Assembly: GCF_030408855.1 (NCBI RefSeq)
Contig: NZ_CP047358.1
Coordinates: 1,984,001-2,048,000 of the forward strand
DNA from: Corynebacterium glaucum
GTDB lineage: Bacteria; Actinomycetota; Actinomycetes; Mycobacteriales; Mycobacteriaceae
DNA: 64,000 nucleotides
Reading direction: 5' to 3'
Position 1 is the first letter of the stretch. The number at the start of each line of letters is the position of its first letter. This document shows positions 20,083 through 28,796 of the stretch, in pieces. A program made the translations under genes and the position numbers. The notes below the pieces were generated by a model. That model was not told the origin of the DNA. It searched no databases and worked only from the letters and a program-made list of their open reading frames with translations.

Positions 20083-21148
20083 TGATGATCATGAGTACTT
20101 TTTCGCCTCTGTAGGCTCGTCCGATTCCTAGGTGGTAGATCCTTCCGGCGTAGCGGATGGTGACTTTTCCGTTGGTGGCGACGGTTTCGTGGCGGACGCG
20201 CCATTCTTCTTGTGGGTTGTCGTTGGGTGCGGCTTTTACTCCTGTGGTGTAGGCCTGCTCGGGCGTGCGGCGGTTGAGTGATCGGTGGGGGCGTTGGGTG
20301 TTGTAGTAGTCGGCGAATTCGTCGAATTGGTGTTGGAGTTGGTAGACGGTTTCTGTTGGTGGTCGGGCATTGAGCCAGTGTTTGAGTGTTTGGTGAAACC
20401 GCTCGATTTTGCCTTGGGTTTGCGGGTGGCCTGGGCGGCCGTTTTTCTATTGGATGCGGTGGTGGTTGAGGAGTTTTTCGAAGGCGTTTCTGCCTCCTTT
20501 GCGTCCGGCGAGACGTGCGGTGAACACCATCCCGTTGTCGGTGAGGGTTGATGCTGGTGGGCCGTAGGTGTCGATGAGGTATTGCAGCTGCGCTGCCACG
20601 GCTGCGCCTGTAAATGCTGGTTGTGCGGTGATTGACGGTAGGTAGCGGGAGTGACCGTCGATGAAGTCGAGGATTTCTACGCGTGTGCCGTCTAAAAGAA
20701 ACGCGTGGGTGATGTCGGCTTGCCAGCATTCGTTCGGTAGCGCGGCTTCAAATCTGATGTAGGAGCTACGTGGTTTCTTTTGCGGTTGCGGGCTGACCAA
20801 GCCGGCATCGGTGATGATTCGGCGGATCGTTGATGTTGACGGAACGCGCATGCCTTGGCGTTGCAGATGGAAAGCAACGGTGTCTGGGCCTGCGTCGAAA
20901 CCGGCCCTGGTGAGCTGTTTGCGCATGTCGATGATGTGTTTGCGCAGCGTTTCAGGCACAGCCTGTGGGTGGGTGTGCGGGGCGCGGGATTTCGGGGCGA
21001 TGGCCTCTGGGCCGCCTGCATCGAAATCGGACACGATCTTGTAGACGCGTTGGCGTGAGATGCCGAAGCGTTTGGCGACCTTGGCGACAGGTTCGCCTTG
21101 GTCGCGCACAGCTTTGACGATGGCGAGGTTGCGATTCGGGCTGTCCAT
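20083..21148 (-). pseudogene. IS481-family transposase with in-frame amber codon, 3' truncated
   Basis: Reading starts at 21148 (DSPNRNLAIVKAV), with an N-terminal helix-turn-helix (VAKRFGISRQRVYKI) and an rve core: WQADITHAF (first Asp), STLTDNGMVF (second Asp). At 20447-20449 a TAG interrupts the frame between HHRIQ and KNGRPGHPQTQGKIERFH. The Glu of GKIERFH is the third catalytic residue, so the stop removes it. After the stop the same frame stays open to about 20083, where the IS3 end begins. One point mutation plus a later insertion explain the state. Confidence 0.85.
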
Positions 21149-21149
21149 T

Positions 21150-21310
21150 TGTCAACCATGTCCCGACTGAATACCAGCGTCGTACCGCGCCTTGCTGGGG
21201 CAGCTGAACGTGTCAATCATGTCGCGACTGAGGTGTCAACCATCACCCCGAGTACTTTCCCGCCCCTAAGTGTCAATCATGCCGCGACTCACCTGTCAAC
21301 CATCATTACC
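21150..21310. repeat. Five degenerate about 20-bp direct repeats at the IS481 end
   Basis: Copies start at 21150, 21211, 21234, 21271 and 21294. On the plus strand the consensus is TGTCAAYCATGYCSCGACTSA. Each combines TGTCAA with a CATG(T/C)C-type core and a short CGCGAC-like dyad. Probable transposase-binding sites. Confidence 0.65.
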
Positions 21311-21367
21311 ATTGCTCCAGGCACAAGCTGCAGCGGATTACAATATGGGCCTGTTTCAATGGGATTG

Positions 21368-22180
21368 TCAGGAATGCGTCCCACCAAGCCGTTTGATATG
21401 TGCTTGCGCCGAAACTTTGAAGATGGAATCCACATTCCCTTTCAAGGTTCGCCCGAAGTTGTCGAGTGCTTTGATCGCCCCGGTGGTGGGATAGCGTTTT
21501 ACCATGCGCTCAACCTCAGTAGAGTTCAGTGGAAGCAAGTTGGGGTAGCTCCACATGAAAGCAAAACGTTCGTTTGGCCTAATTTGGGCTGTGTCTGATG
21601 AGAAAAGCCAGCTTTCAGTTGCCGACCTCCTCCATACAAGCACGCTCGAGCCGGGGAAGTGTCCTCCTAACTGGACTAAGCGCGACCTCAAATCAATCTG
21701 CAGATCGTCTTTCCAGAATACCGAGGGTACACTTTTAGTATGCGCCCATTCCTCGTCCATTTGATTGACGAGAACGCGACCACCATACGAGTCGGCCCAA
21801 TGACTCTGTGCCCCATACATGTGAGGGTGACTAGCGGCTATCGTCAGAGGGCTAAGATTCTCGCCTGTTTCTATCAGGGCCTCAACAGGGTCGAGGACGA
21901 CAGGCAATGGATCCCACAGAAGCCACTGGTCCTGGCTCTTTAGCAAATAAGATGTATGTCCAATCCCGATCTTCGGGCAGGTAGTCATTGAGAATGCGTC
22001 GGACGCAATCTTTTTAACTTTTACTTTAACGTCGGTTAGGCTGGTCGGGTCCAGCCATACTTGACCTTCTGGATCCCGGTACTGCCGAGGGTCCTCACAG
22101 ACGGGACACCAGAGCTGTCCGCTCTCTACAGCTTCAAAATTCTCCACTCCGCAATTACGGCAGATTAGCGTTTTAGCCAC
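21368..22180 (-). CDS. Metallo-beta-lactamase-fold protein with N-terminal zinc ribbon
   Basis: The 270-residue protein starts with a CxxC...CxxC ribbon (Cys7, Cys10, Cys25, Cys28). GHTSYLLKS then begins a beta-lactamase-like fold, and SHPHMYGAQSHWAD at 117-129 holds a reduced H-x-H metal motif without the usual following Asp-His. GHFPGSSVL fits the third metal region. The GTG start is coupled to the previous stop (TAGTG). It is the last gene of the eight-gene operon. A hydrolase or cyclase step on the pathway product is possible; the reaction is unknown. Confidence 0.7.
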   Translation of the reverse strand: MAKTLICRNCGVENFEAVESGQLWCPVCEDPRQYRDPEGQVWLDPTSLTDVKVKVKKIASDAFSMTTCPKIGIGHTSYLLKSQDQWLLWDPLPVVLDPVEALIETGENLSPLTIAASHPHMYGAQSHWADSYGGRVLVNQMDEEWAHTKSVPSVFWKDDLQIDLRSRLVQLGGHFPGSSVLVWRRSATESWLFSSDTAQIRPNERFAFMWSYPNLLPLNSTEVERMVKRYPTTGAIKALDNFGRTLKGNVDSIFKVSAQAHIKRLGGTHS

Positions 22181-22827
22181 TAGTAACCCCCGGTGACCAA
22201 CCGCTCCCCCGAAGGCTTCTCGACCTCTTCCAAGATGAGACCCGCATAGTCCAACCACGTCAATTCCGATACCCCCTGTTCATTAGAAACCAGCGCTGTA
22301 TTAGACTTACGCACCCTACCTACCCGCTCCCCTTCGACTAGGCGGGAGGGTGGAGCCACATATGTCCATCTTCCCCGTGGAAAGATGTCCACTAAAGCGT
22401 CGAACTGATCCGCTGAAGCTCTTGCTATATCGCGCCAAGCGTCCTCGACGTAGCCCGAATCCACCACGCGCTCAGCGTTAGGCTCATCCGACACGGGCAG
22501 AGCTCCGGCGCCCCCACTAACCACGAGCCAGACGCCCTTTTCGGCGCAAACACTCGCAACAGACAGCGTGCCTCTCACGAGCTCCGCCTCCCGCCCCTTT
22601 GACGGCCGTGTCGCGCTGACAACAACGTCCGGTTTAAAGGAGTTAATTATCCCAGTTAGGAATTCCGCATCGTAAGCATCACCATTCACTAGCTGGCCAC
22701 CCAACTTCTCCAGTATCCGAGAGGAGCTAGAACGCGTGACTCCCACAACGATGTGCCCTCGCTCCAGCGCGGCCTCTGTCAGGACAGATCCTACCTGACC
22801 ACTAGCTCCTAATACCAGTACTTTCAT
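22180..22827 (-). CDS. NAD(P)-binding oxidoreductase (atypical SDR)
   Basis: The 215-residue protein opens with MKVLVLGASGQVGSVLTEAAL, the Rossmann GxxGxxG loop of atypical short-chain dehydrogenases, and continues with NGDAYDAEFL and VVVSATRP. VSGGAGAL and a late WLDYAGLILEEVE match the NmrA/biliverdin-reductase-B-like group. No YxxxK is visible. It lies 18 bases behind the EamA gene. In the operon it could reduce or oxidise a pathway intermediate; the substrate is unknown. Confidence 0.75.
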   Translation of the reverse strand: MKVLVLGASGQVGSVLTEAALERGHIVVGVTRSSSSRILEKLGGQLVNGDAYDAEFLTGIINSFKPDVVVSATRPSKGREAELVRGTLSVASVCAEKGVWLVVSGGAGALPVSDEPNAERVVDSGYVEDAWRDIARASADQFDALVDIFPRGRWTYVAPPSRLVEGERVGRVRKSNTALVSNEQGVSELTWLDYAGLILEEVEKPSGERLVTGGY

Positions 22828-22845
22828 TCTCGATTCACCATGCTT

Positions 22846-23757
22846 TCATCTTCGCGTTGCCCCCCTAAGCGAGGTTTGGGCCGCTCCCCATGGCGGGGCG
22901 ATCTGAGACAAAACGATGGCAGTCAAACACAAAAGGAAACCGAACCACTGTGGGAGAGTTAACAACTCGTCTAGGAGTAGGTAGCCAAGCAAGGTTGCCA
23001 CCAATGGAGACAGCAATGGCAAGAAACTTGCAGACACGGCAGATATTTTCCCCAGACCTGTAAACCAAGCCCAATAGGTCAAAAGTCCTCCTGCGATTGA
23101 CAACCATGCATACCCAAGTATACTCCTCAAATCTTGAGGTGGAGGCGTACCCTCAAACAAGATAGCCATCGGTAGTTGCAACAACCCACCCCACGCTAGC
23201 AACCAAGCTGCCCAGGTGAAACCGTCAGTAGGGCGCTGCCATTTTTTGGTCATTACGATTCCGAGCGCCATGGATACGGTTCCAAGAATACCTGCGGTTA
23301 TACCTAACGGGTCAAAGATAGAGTCCGATGCAAGCACCATTACAGCAACTCCGACCACTCCAGCGATTGCCCATGCGACACGCCAGATGCTTGGGCTTTG
23401 ATACAACAAGACCCATGCGAATGCGATAACGAAAAGAGGCTGACATGCGGATAAAACTGATGCCATTCCCCCTGGCAGCCGGTAAGCCGCTACGAATAGC
23501 AGGGGGAACCACAACCCAATGTTAAGGATCGCCATAATTAAGGATCGCCAGATCCATTCGCCTCGAGGAAGCTGCTTACATATTAAAAGGCCAATTATCC
23601 CTGCCGGTAACGCGCGCAAAACGCTAGACCAGATAGGGTATCCTGGGGGCAAGAACTGAGTTGTGACGATATAAGTAGTACCCCATACCGCCGGGGCAGA
23701 AGCCGATAACACTACCCAGCGCCAATTTTCCGTCGGTTTTTCTATCGACGCTCCCAT
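22846..23757 (-). CDS. EamA/DMT-family transporter
   Basis: The 303-residue membrane protein has about ten hydrophobic segments in two EamA repeats. It starts WRWVVLSASAPAVWGTTYIVTTQFLPPG, the typical first helix, and contains ALPAGIIGLL. It belongs to the drug/metabolite exporter superfamily. One base separates it from the PsuG-type gene upstream, so it is firmly part of the operon. By position it is the likely exporter of the operon's product and part of self-protection. Confidence 0.88.
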   Translation of the reverse strand: MGASIEKPTENWRWVVLSASAPAVWGTTYIVTTQFLPPGYPIWSSVLRALPAGIIGLLICKQLPRGEWIWRSLIMAILNIGLWFPLLFVAAYRLPGGMASVLSACQPLFVIAFAWVLLYQSPSIWRVAWAIAGVVGVAVMVLASDSIFDPLGITAGILGTVSMALGIVMTKKWQRPTDGFTWAAWLLAWGGLLQLPMAILFEGTPPPQDLRSILGYAWLSIAGGLLTYWAWFTGLGKISAVSASFLPLLSPLVATLLGYLLLDELLTLPQWFGFLLCLTAIVLSQIAPPWGAAQTSLRGATRR

Positions 23758-23758
23758 A

Positions 23759-24682
23759 CTACCTTTCCCTCTCCTTTGAAAGTGCCACCGCTAATTCCGC
23801 CCCCCTGCTCACTACCTCAACCATAACCTCGAAATTTGCATCTCTCGATCGCATATTCGTCTTTTCGTCGATGAAGCGCATTACATATTTAGTTATGTCC
23901 TTTCCTCGCACATTTTCGGCGTGAGCTCTCGCAAGTGCCTGCTGGACTGCCGACTCCACCAATTCATGGTCAAGGGCGATTTCGTCGCTGGGTGAGACTA
24001 GCGCCAAGAACCCACTACCTAGATCAAGTTCGATGTGGTTGCGAGCCGCTTTGGCGAGATCAGCAAGCCTGTCGAACCGAGCACCCAACTTGACACCCGA
24101 AGACTTGCAGTAGAAAGCAGGAAACTCTGAAGTATGAAATCCGACCGCTGGAATATTCAGCGTCTCCAACACCTCGACGGTCTTAGGTATGTCGAGAAAC
24201 TTCTTGACACCGGCTGACACGACTATTACTCGTCTACGTGCAATTTCGTACAAATCGCCCGACATGTCCATAGTCGTCGCGTAGTCTCGATGAACACCTC
24301 CAAGCCCTGCGGAGGCGAATATTGGCACACCTGCCAATTCACAGATCGCTAGTGAGGCGCTGACTGAGGTCGCACCAAGGCTACCACGGACCAGTTGAAC
24401 GGCAATGTCTCTGGACGTAACTTTATCGACGTTGTTCGCGGTGGTCAGGCGCTCTAGGTCCGCTTCGGTAGCCCCAAGGCACAATTTACCGCGGTCAATA
24501 AACGTAATTGCGGGCACCACTCCGCGTGAGCGTATTGCTTCGTCACAGGCACTCTGAAGCTCCACGTTCTTAGGGAAAGGCAACCCGTGCGAGAGTACAT
24601 TAGACTCCAACCCTAGGATCGGAGTTCCCTCCTCGAGGGCATTCCTCACCTCATCTGAAACAGAGACTCGAAGTTCATTCAA
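23759..24682 (-). CDS. Pseudouridine-5'-phosphate glycosidase family (PsuG/IndA)
   Basis: The 307-residue protein is close to E. coli PsuG in length. PsuG reversibly splits pseudouridine 5'-phosphate into uracil and ribose 5-phosphate and can make C-glycosidic bonds. All three catalytic residues appear conserved: Glu26 (LESNVLSHG), Lys87 (DKVTSRD) and Lys160 (SAGVKKFLD). GLGGVHRDYATTMDMSGDL is family-typical. The TTG at 24682 is chosen because it overlaps the tautomerase stop; an upstream ATG at 24736 would overlap more. Beside an indigoidine-type NRPS it suggests C-ribosylation of the NRPS product. Confidence 0.88.
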   Translation of the reverse strand: MNELRVSVSDEVRNALEEGTPILGLESNVLSHGLPFPKNVELQSACDEAIRSRGVVPAITFIDRGKLCLGATEADLERLTTANNVDKVTSRDIAVQLVRGSLGATSVSASLAICELAGVPIFASAGLGGVHRDYATTMDMSGDLYEIARRRVIVVSAGVKKFLDIPKTVEVLETLNIPAVGFHTSEFPAFYCKSSGVKLGARFDRLADLAKAARNHIELDLGSGFLALVSPSDEIALDHELVESAVQQALARAHAENVRGKDITKYVMRFIDEKTNMRSRDANFEVMVEVVSRGAELAVALSKERER

Positions 24683-24905
24683 GATAATCAGCCACCACTT
24701 GCAGCTCATCAATGTTGGGAAGGATGATCGGATCAACTACCTCTTCACCCCAACGGCTCCCGTCCACAGGCACTAAGTGTAATGACACCTTCCTGTAAGA
24801 AACCGAGAAGTACCGCTCGATGAGCTCTGCCAACTCACGACCAAAGCTGTCTTTCTGCTCGTTGCTTATAGGAGATTGGAAGTAATACATTTCAACGTGT
24901 GGCAC
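24675..24905 (-). CDS. Tautomerase (4-oxalocrotonate tautomerase family, PptA-like)
   Basis: The 76-residue protein begins MPHVEMYYF, leaving Pro as N-terminal residue, the catalytic base of the family. SPISNEQKDSFGRELAELI and RWGEEVVDP fit the PptA-like group. It lies 40 bases after the NRPS gene and overlaps the PsuG-type gene by 8 bases. A keto-enol or imine-enamine tautomerisation of the oxidised NRPS product is a reasonable guess. I know of no tautomerase in described indigoidine clusters. Confidence 0.8.
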   Translation of the reverse strand: MPHVEMYYFQSPISNEQKDSFGRELAELIERYFSVSYRKVSLHLVPVDGSRWGEEVVDPIILPNIDELQVVADYLE

Positions 24906-24945
24906 AGGTCAGAACTCCTTGATCATGTATACACCCGGTCCAGTA

Positions 24946-27900
24946 TCAGACATGGATTGCGTTCGATTGGAAATCCGAAATTATGGCACCTAGCTCTTTC
25001 ACATGCGGAGGCTTCAGTATTTCGTAGTGGTCCGCGTCGAACCCAATCGTTGTGATGTCTAGAATATTTCTTTCGAGAATCTCATCGACAGAAGAGTATT
25101 TGTCCCCCTTTGCTTTCACTAGCAGTATTGGGCAGCTAACGTGATAAGCCTCCATTTCTTCGAAAGAATAATCGAATTCATATTGCGTGCAAACCAACCT
25201 CACAATCCGCTCGATCTGATCTGGATCAATCGCGTGATTCTTTTTCTGAATAAACTCGACGACATCGTCCAAGGACTTGGCTGTTGCTGTGACCTTCTGG
25301 AAATCGTGAGGATCCAAGGGGTGGTTGAACACACTCAAAAGCATTCCTACGAATTCTGGGTTGTCGACGCTGCTATCCCGTTCGCCCGTTTGGGGTATAA
25401 GAAGATGCCCGTCGGTAGATAAGGTTGGATTTCCCGGACAGAGTAGCGTCAAGGAGTCAACCCTACGGCCTTGCGCTTCAAGCAAGGCCGCGCTAGTAAG
25501 AGCAGTGCGACAGCCGAATGAATAGCCAATCAGGTGCAGCACGCCTTCGCCCGGCGCGAATTCGCAATCCTGTTCAGCCACCTGCTCTATAGAAGCTACC
25601 GGACTTTCCCGTTCATTGATTCCTTGTGCTTGAATTCCGATGATTTCCCCACCCGCTGACAGATTATCTGCAAGGTGGCTCAGGTTCAGGGGCAGGCCAC
25701 CGAGGCCTGGCCACATCAGCGAACTCACTCGGCCGCTGCTTTGAGCTTGGCCACCGCCTGGATCCATTTCTCTCAATTTGATAGCGCGACTTTGTGTGAT
25801 CGGATTCTTGATGACCGAGGCCAGTTCCTCAAGGACCGGGTTAGCAAATATCAGCTGAGGGGTCACCGACTCTCCAAAGACCGTCTTAAGGCTCGAAACT
25901 AGCATCATCACCCGCACTGAGTTGCCACCCAAATCAAAAAAGTTGTCAGTGGCCTTGATGCCCTCACATTTTAGGATCTGTCCCCACGACCTTGCAATGG
26001 CCCTCTCCACCTCCCCCTCCGGCGCACGACCGGAGCTCGATCTAAGGGAAGTAGCTCTCTGCTCGGAGATGGCCATGAGCGCAGTGCGATCAACTTTCCC
26101 GTTGGGGGTTGTCGGTAGAGCCGGTAAGACAGTGACTTGGTCCGGAACCATGTAACTCGGAACCTGGTCACGTATCTCACGGGTAACAATTTCTGCAGGC
26201 CCCTCCATATGCACCTGGTCCTCGTTCATACCCCTGTGCAGCCTTTGGGATTTGCTTATGGGGCCACCGACCGCAAAGTAGAACGATATCTCCTTAGACT
26301 CGGATTCAATTTTAAGAATCTCAGTCGCCTTGATAGCGGCCGGCAACGGGCTACCAGAAAATGAACTATACCCTGAAGACATAAACCCAAATGCTTCACA
26401 GTGGGACTGCAACCGGTGAAGAGCTGCTCCTAGCGAAACATACTGCCTTTTCAAGTCGAGTTCGGAATCCAGGAAATACAAGCCAACCCCGAACGACGAG
26501 GTCCTGTAGACACTCTGATTAATTGCAATGACATCAGAAACCTCTACGAATGCGTCGCTTATTTTTGTAAATTGACCAGCATTCTCAGCATACGTGCCAC
26601 GGCTCAGACCACTCACCCGATCATCAACGGAGATGAAAACTTCAGGCGCATGACAGAAACTATCGGGTAATTCGGAACTGGATATCGATACGATTTCGAG
26701 TGAACCGAGGTATAAGTCCTGCGGCAGCTTTCCGCAATCAACATAGTCGGGCGGACTATCGCTGAAGACCGCACAGTACCTGCTATTTTCAAAAATATCG
26801 TCGAGCAAGCCAAGCAAATGTCCGAGCTCGAAGTACTGAACTTCCCTTACATTCTTCTCATAGACAGAACGGATAGCCGCCTCGTGGGATACGAGGTGAA
26901 CCCTAGTTACAGAACTCGGGCTGTGATCATCCTGTACCCATTTGAATCCCTTTTCTACGGGATCGAAATACCAAGTTTGACCATAGTGGGGTGAATCCTT
27001 ACCGAAGCTAACGTACGCCTGAATAGAGTACAGAGCGCCGGGCGATGCATAACCGTATTTCGGCAATAATCGTCGCTCGTCTTTGAACGCACTTATTCCC
27101 CAAAGTATAGAAGCTAACGGGGCGGCGTCAACCAAGTCCCTATCGAGGCCAATGCCCAGGTGGAGCGGGTCCGATTCTTGTTTTGCGACACGAACCATCT
27201 GCACCAGATCTTCGAGGGAGAATTTATCTCCCTCAAATGTGCGATAGCTCTTGCGGCAAAATGCAAGCTGCTCGAGCTGTTCGACCAGCTCATTTGGGGC
27301 TTCATTTATTAGGCTCTCAACTTCTGTACCCAAATCCGTGCGAACACCAAGGTTCGAAAGCTGCGCTTTAACCTGGAGTCGGCTGTTCTTCGAGAGATGA
27401 TGGACACCGCCACCACGCCCATCCATAAGTGGAGCTGCATTAGACGATAGCTGGAGAAAAGCTTCGAGGCGCTGGGGCACGTCTTCACCACCCCCAACCA
27501 CGACACATTCCGCTTTCGAAACCCAAGGGTGCTGAAGATATTGGTTATTGATTTCATCCAACTCGATCCGATTCCCCCGCAGCTTAATCTGGTTGTCTAT
27601 TCGACCAAGGAAGCGTAACTGGGCATCGTCCCCACAACGAACCAAATCTCCCGATCGGTAGCTGGGCAACCCGTTGACGGTAAGAAACTTTTTGCGTGTT
27701 TCTTCGCTATTATTCACGTAGCCCATTCCAACTAGTTCGCCGCAAATGATCAGTTCGCCTTCGATACCAGGAGTTGGCTGCCTAATCCCGCCGCCTACAT
27801 CGATGTAGAAAACGCTATCTGCGGCGGGAGCGCCGAGAGGTACGGTAGAAGACCTATCAGTTGGAGCAATCATCTCGGGACCGAACCTAAACGCAGAAGA

Positions 27901-28770
27901 GTTAATTGTGCACTCACTCGGGCCGTATAGGTTAACGATCTCAGCTGACGGGAGTTGGCTACGTATTTCGTCCACAAGGTTCCACGAAAGTGCCTCACCA
28001 CCCGAAAAAACCTTTTGGAGCGAAGGCGAGGCGGCGAAGCCACCAATGTCGGCGATCGCCTGCAAAAGAGTTGGTACGGCTTGCAAGGTATTAACCGCGT
28101 AATCCGATATAGCCTGTACTATTGTATGAGGGTCTCGAAACGCCCCGTGTGGTGATGGAACCGGAATAGCCCCATTGATAGGCGCTAGAATCTCCCACTG
28201 CGCCGCGTCGAAGCCGATCGGCGTCTTCTGCAAGATGCGTGTTGAGGGATCCAGGAAGCCTTCGCTTCTGAGCCAACGCATTTGACAGCTCAGGTTTCGC
28301 CTTGATATGGCTATGCCCTTGGGGTTTCCCGTAGAGCCTGAAGTATAGATGAGGTACGCAGTTTTATGGCCGTTCCACTCCAGAGATACGACGGGCCACT
28401 CCTCCGTGGGAGTGTCAAATCCCTGCGTTAGGCGTTCCTCAAGCTCGAGAGGAAGCCGAACCAGCTGCAGACCTTCAATCTCCCCGAGGGCTTTCGCGTC
28501 TGCCGAACTGTCAATGATAGCTGTTCTCGTGGTTGAATCTTCTAAAATGTATCGGATGCGTTCCACAGGGTATTGGGAGTCGATCGGAATGTAAGTTGAC
28601 TCTCGCGCCAGAGCCTCGAGCGCGATCATCGAAATATGCGGCCCCGGCTGCCCGATGATTGCCACCGGCGAAGCATTCTTCGAGGCCTCGCTGAAAACAG
28701 CATGGACTTCCGCAGAAGAGCCTGCGCAGTTTGAGTTACTGGGTGAGTTCATGTCTAAGTCCATTCTCAT
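24946..28770 (-). CDS. Single-module NRPS, A(Ox)-T-TE, indigoidine-synthetase type
   Basis: The 1274-residue product is close to BpsA/IndC in length. Adenylation motifs: LIYTSGSTGNPKG 140-152, NLYGPSE 280-286, YRSGDLVR 371-378, LGRIDNQIKLRGNR 388-401. A flavin-type oxidase domain (about 504-835, CRKSYRTFEGD) is inserted before the last adenylation motif TPNGKVDR (888-895). Thiolation Ser951 is in DLGGNSVRV. The thioesterase has GYSFG with Ser1084 and a late DHYEIL (His1248). The specificity residues read D188 A189 W192 Q230 F255 G257 L281 I289 N290 and Lys892, i.e. DAWQFGLINK, the glutamine code. The N-terminus is short: the first adenylation motif is not visible, and a TAA just upstream rules out a longer frame. 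Likely reaction: cyclisation and oxidation of L-glutamine. Confidence 0.92.
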   Translation of the reverse strand: MRMDLDMNSPSNSNCAGSSAEVHAVFSEASKNASPVAIIGQPGPHISMIALEALARESTYIPIDSQYPVERIRYILEDSTTRTAIIDSSADAKALGEIEGLQLVRLPLELEERLTQGFDTPTEEWPVVSLEWNGHKTAYLIYTSGSTGNPKGIAISRRNLSCQMRWLRSEGFLDPSTRILQKTPIGFDAAQWEILAPINGAIPVPSPHGAFRDPHTIVQAISDYAVNTLQAVPTLLQAIADIGGFAASPSLQKVFSGGEALSWNLVDEIRSQLPSAEIVNLYGPSECTINSSAFRFGPEMIAPTDRSSTVPLGAPAADSVFYIDVGGGIRQPTPGIEGELIICGELVGMGYVNNSEETRKKFLTVNGLPSYRSGDLVRCGDDAQLRFLGRIDNQIKLRGNRIELDEINNQYLQHPWVSKAECVVVGGGEDVPQRLEAFLQLSSNAAPLMDGRGGGVHHLSKNSRLQVKAQLSNLGVRTDLGTEVESLINEAPNELVEQLEQLAFCRKSYRTFEGDKFSLEDLVQMVRVAKQESDPLHLGIGLDRDLVDAAPLASILWGISAFKDERRLLPKYGYASPGALYSIQAYVSFGKDSPHYGQTWYFDPVEKGFKWVQDDHSPSSVTRVHLVSHEAAIRSVYEKNVREVQYFELGHLLGLLDDIFENSRYCAVFSDSPPDYVDCGKLPQDLYLGSLEIVSISSSELPDSFCHAPEVFISVDDRVSGLSRGTYAENAGQFTKISDAFVEVSDVIAINQSVYRTSSFGVGLYFLDSELDLKRQYVSLGAALHRLQSHCEAFGFMSSGYSSFSGSPLPAAIKATEILKIESESKEISFYFAVGGPISKSQRLHRGMNEDQVHMEGPAEIVTREIRDQVPSYMVPDQVTVLPALPTTPNGKVDRTALMAISEQRATSLRSSSGRAPEGEVERAIARSWGQILKCEGIKATDNFFDLGGNSVRVMMLVSSLKTVFGESVTPQLIFANPVLEELASVIKNPITQSRAIKLREMDPGGGQAQSSGRVSSLMWPGLGGLPLNLSHLADNLSAGGEIIGIQAQGINERESPVASIEQVAEQDCEFAPGEGVLHLIGYSFGCRTALTSAALLEAQGRRVDSLTLLCPGNPTLSTDGHLLIPQTGERDSSVDNPEFVGMLLSVFNHPLDPHDFQKVTATAKSLDDVVEFIQKKNHAIDPDQIERIVRLVCTQYEFDYSFEEMEAYHVSCPILLVKAKGDKYSSVDEILERNILDITTIGFDADHYEILKPPHVKELGAIISDFQSNAIHV

Positions 28771-28796
28771 TTCTTAGAAGGTAGCTAAACTGCTAA

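Larger units (their letters stand above)
20083..21316 (-). mobile_element. IS481-family insertion sequence, 3' truncated
   Basis: It consists of a broken transposase gene plus, on its start side, a row of five about 20-bp repeats reaching to about 21316. The far end is lost through insertion of the IS3-type element at 20082/20083. Different repeat sequences mark it as a different IS481-type element from the one at 18659-19085. Confidence 0.7.

Noticed and set aside
20064..20729. 221-codon minus-strand frame rich in His, Pro and Arg
   Set aside because: It overlaps the transposase remnant in another frame; composition is that of an out-of-frame translation.
24682..24736. Upstream ATG (24736) as start of the PsuG-type gene
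   Set aside because: It would add 18 residues (IRSSFPTLMSCKWW...) with no match to the family and overlap most of the tautomerase 3' end; the TTG at 24682 aligns with the family start.
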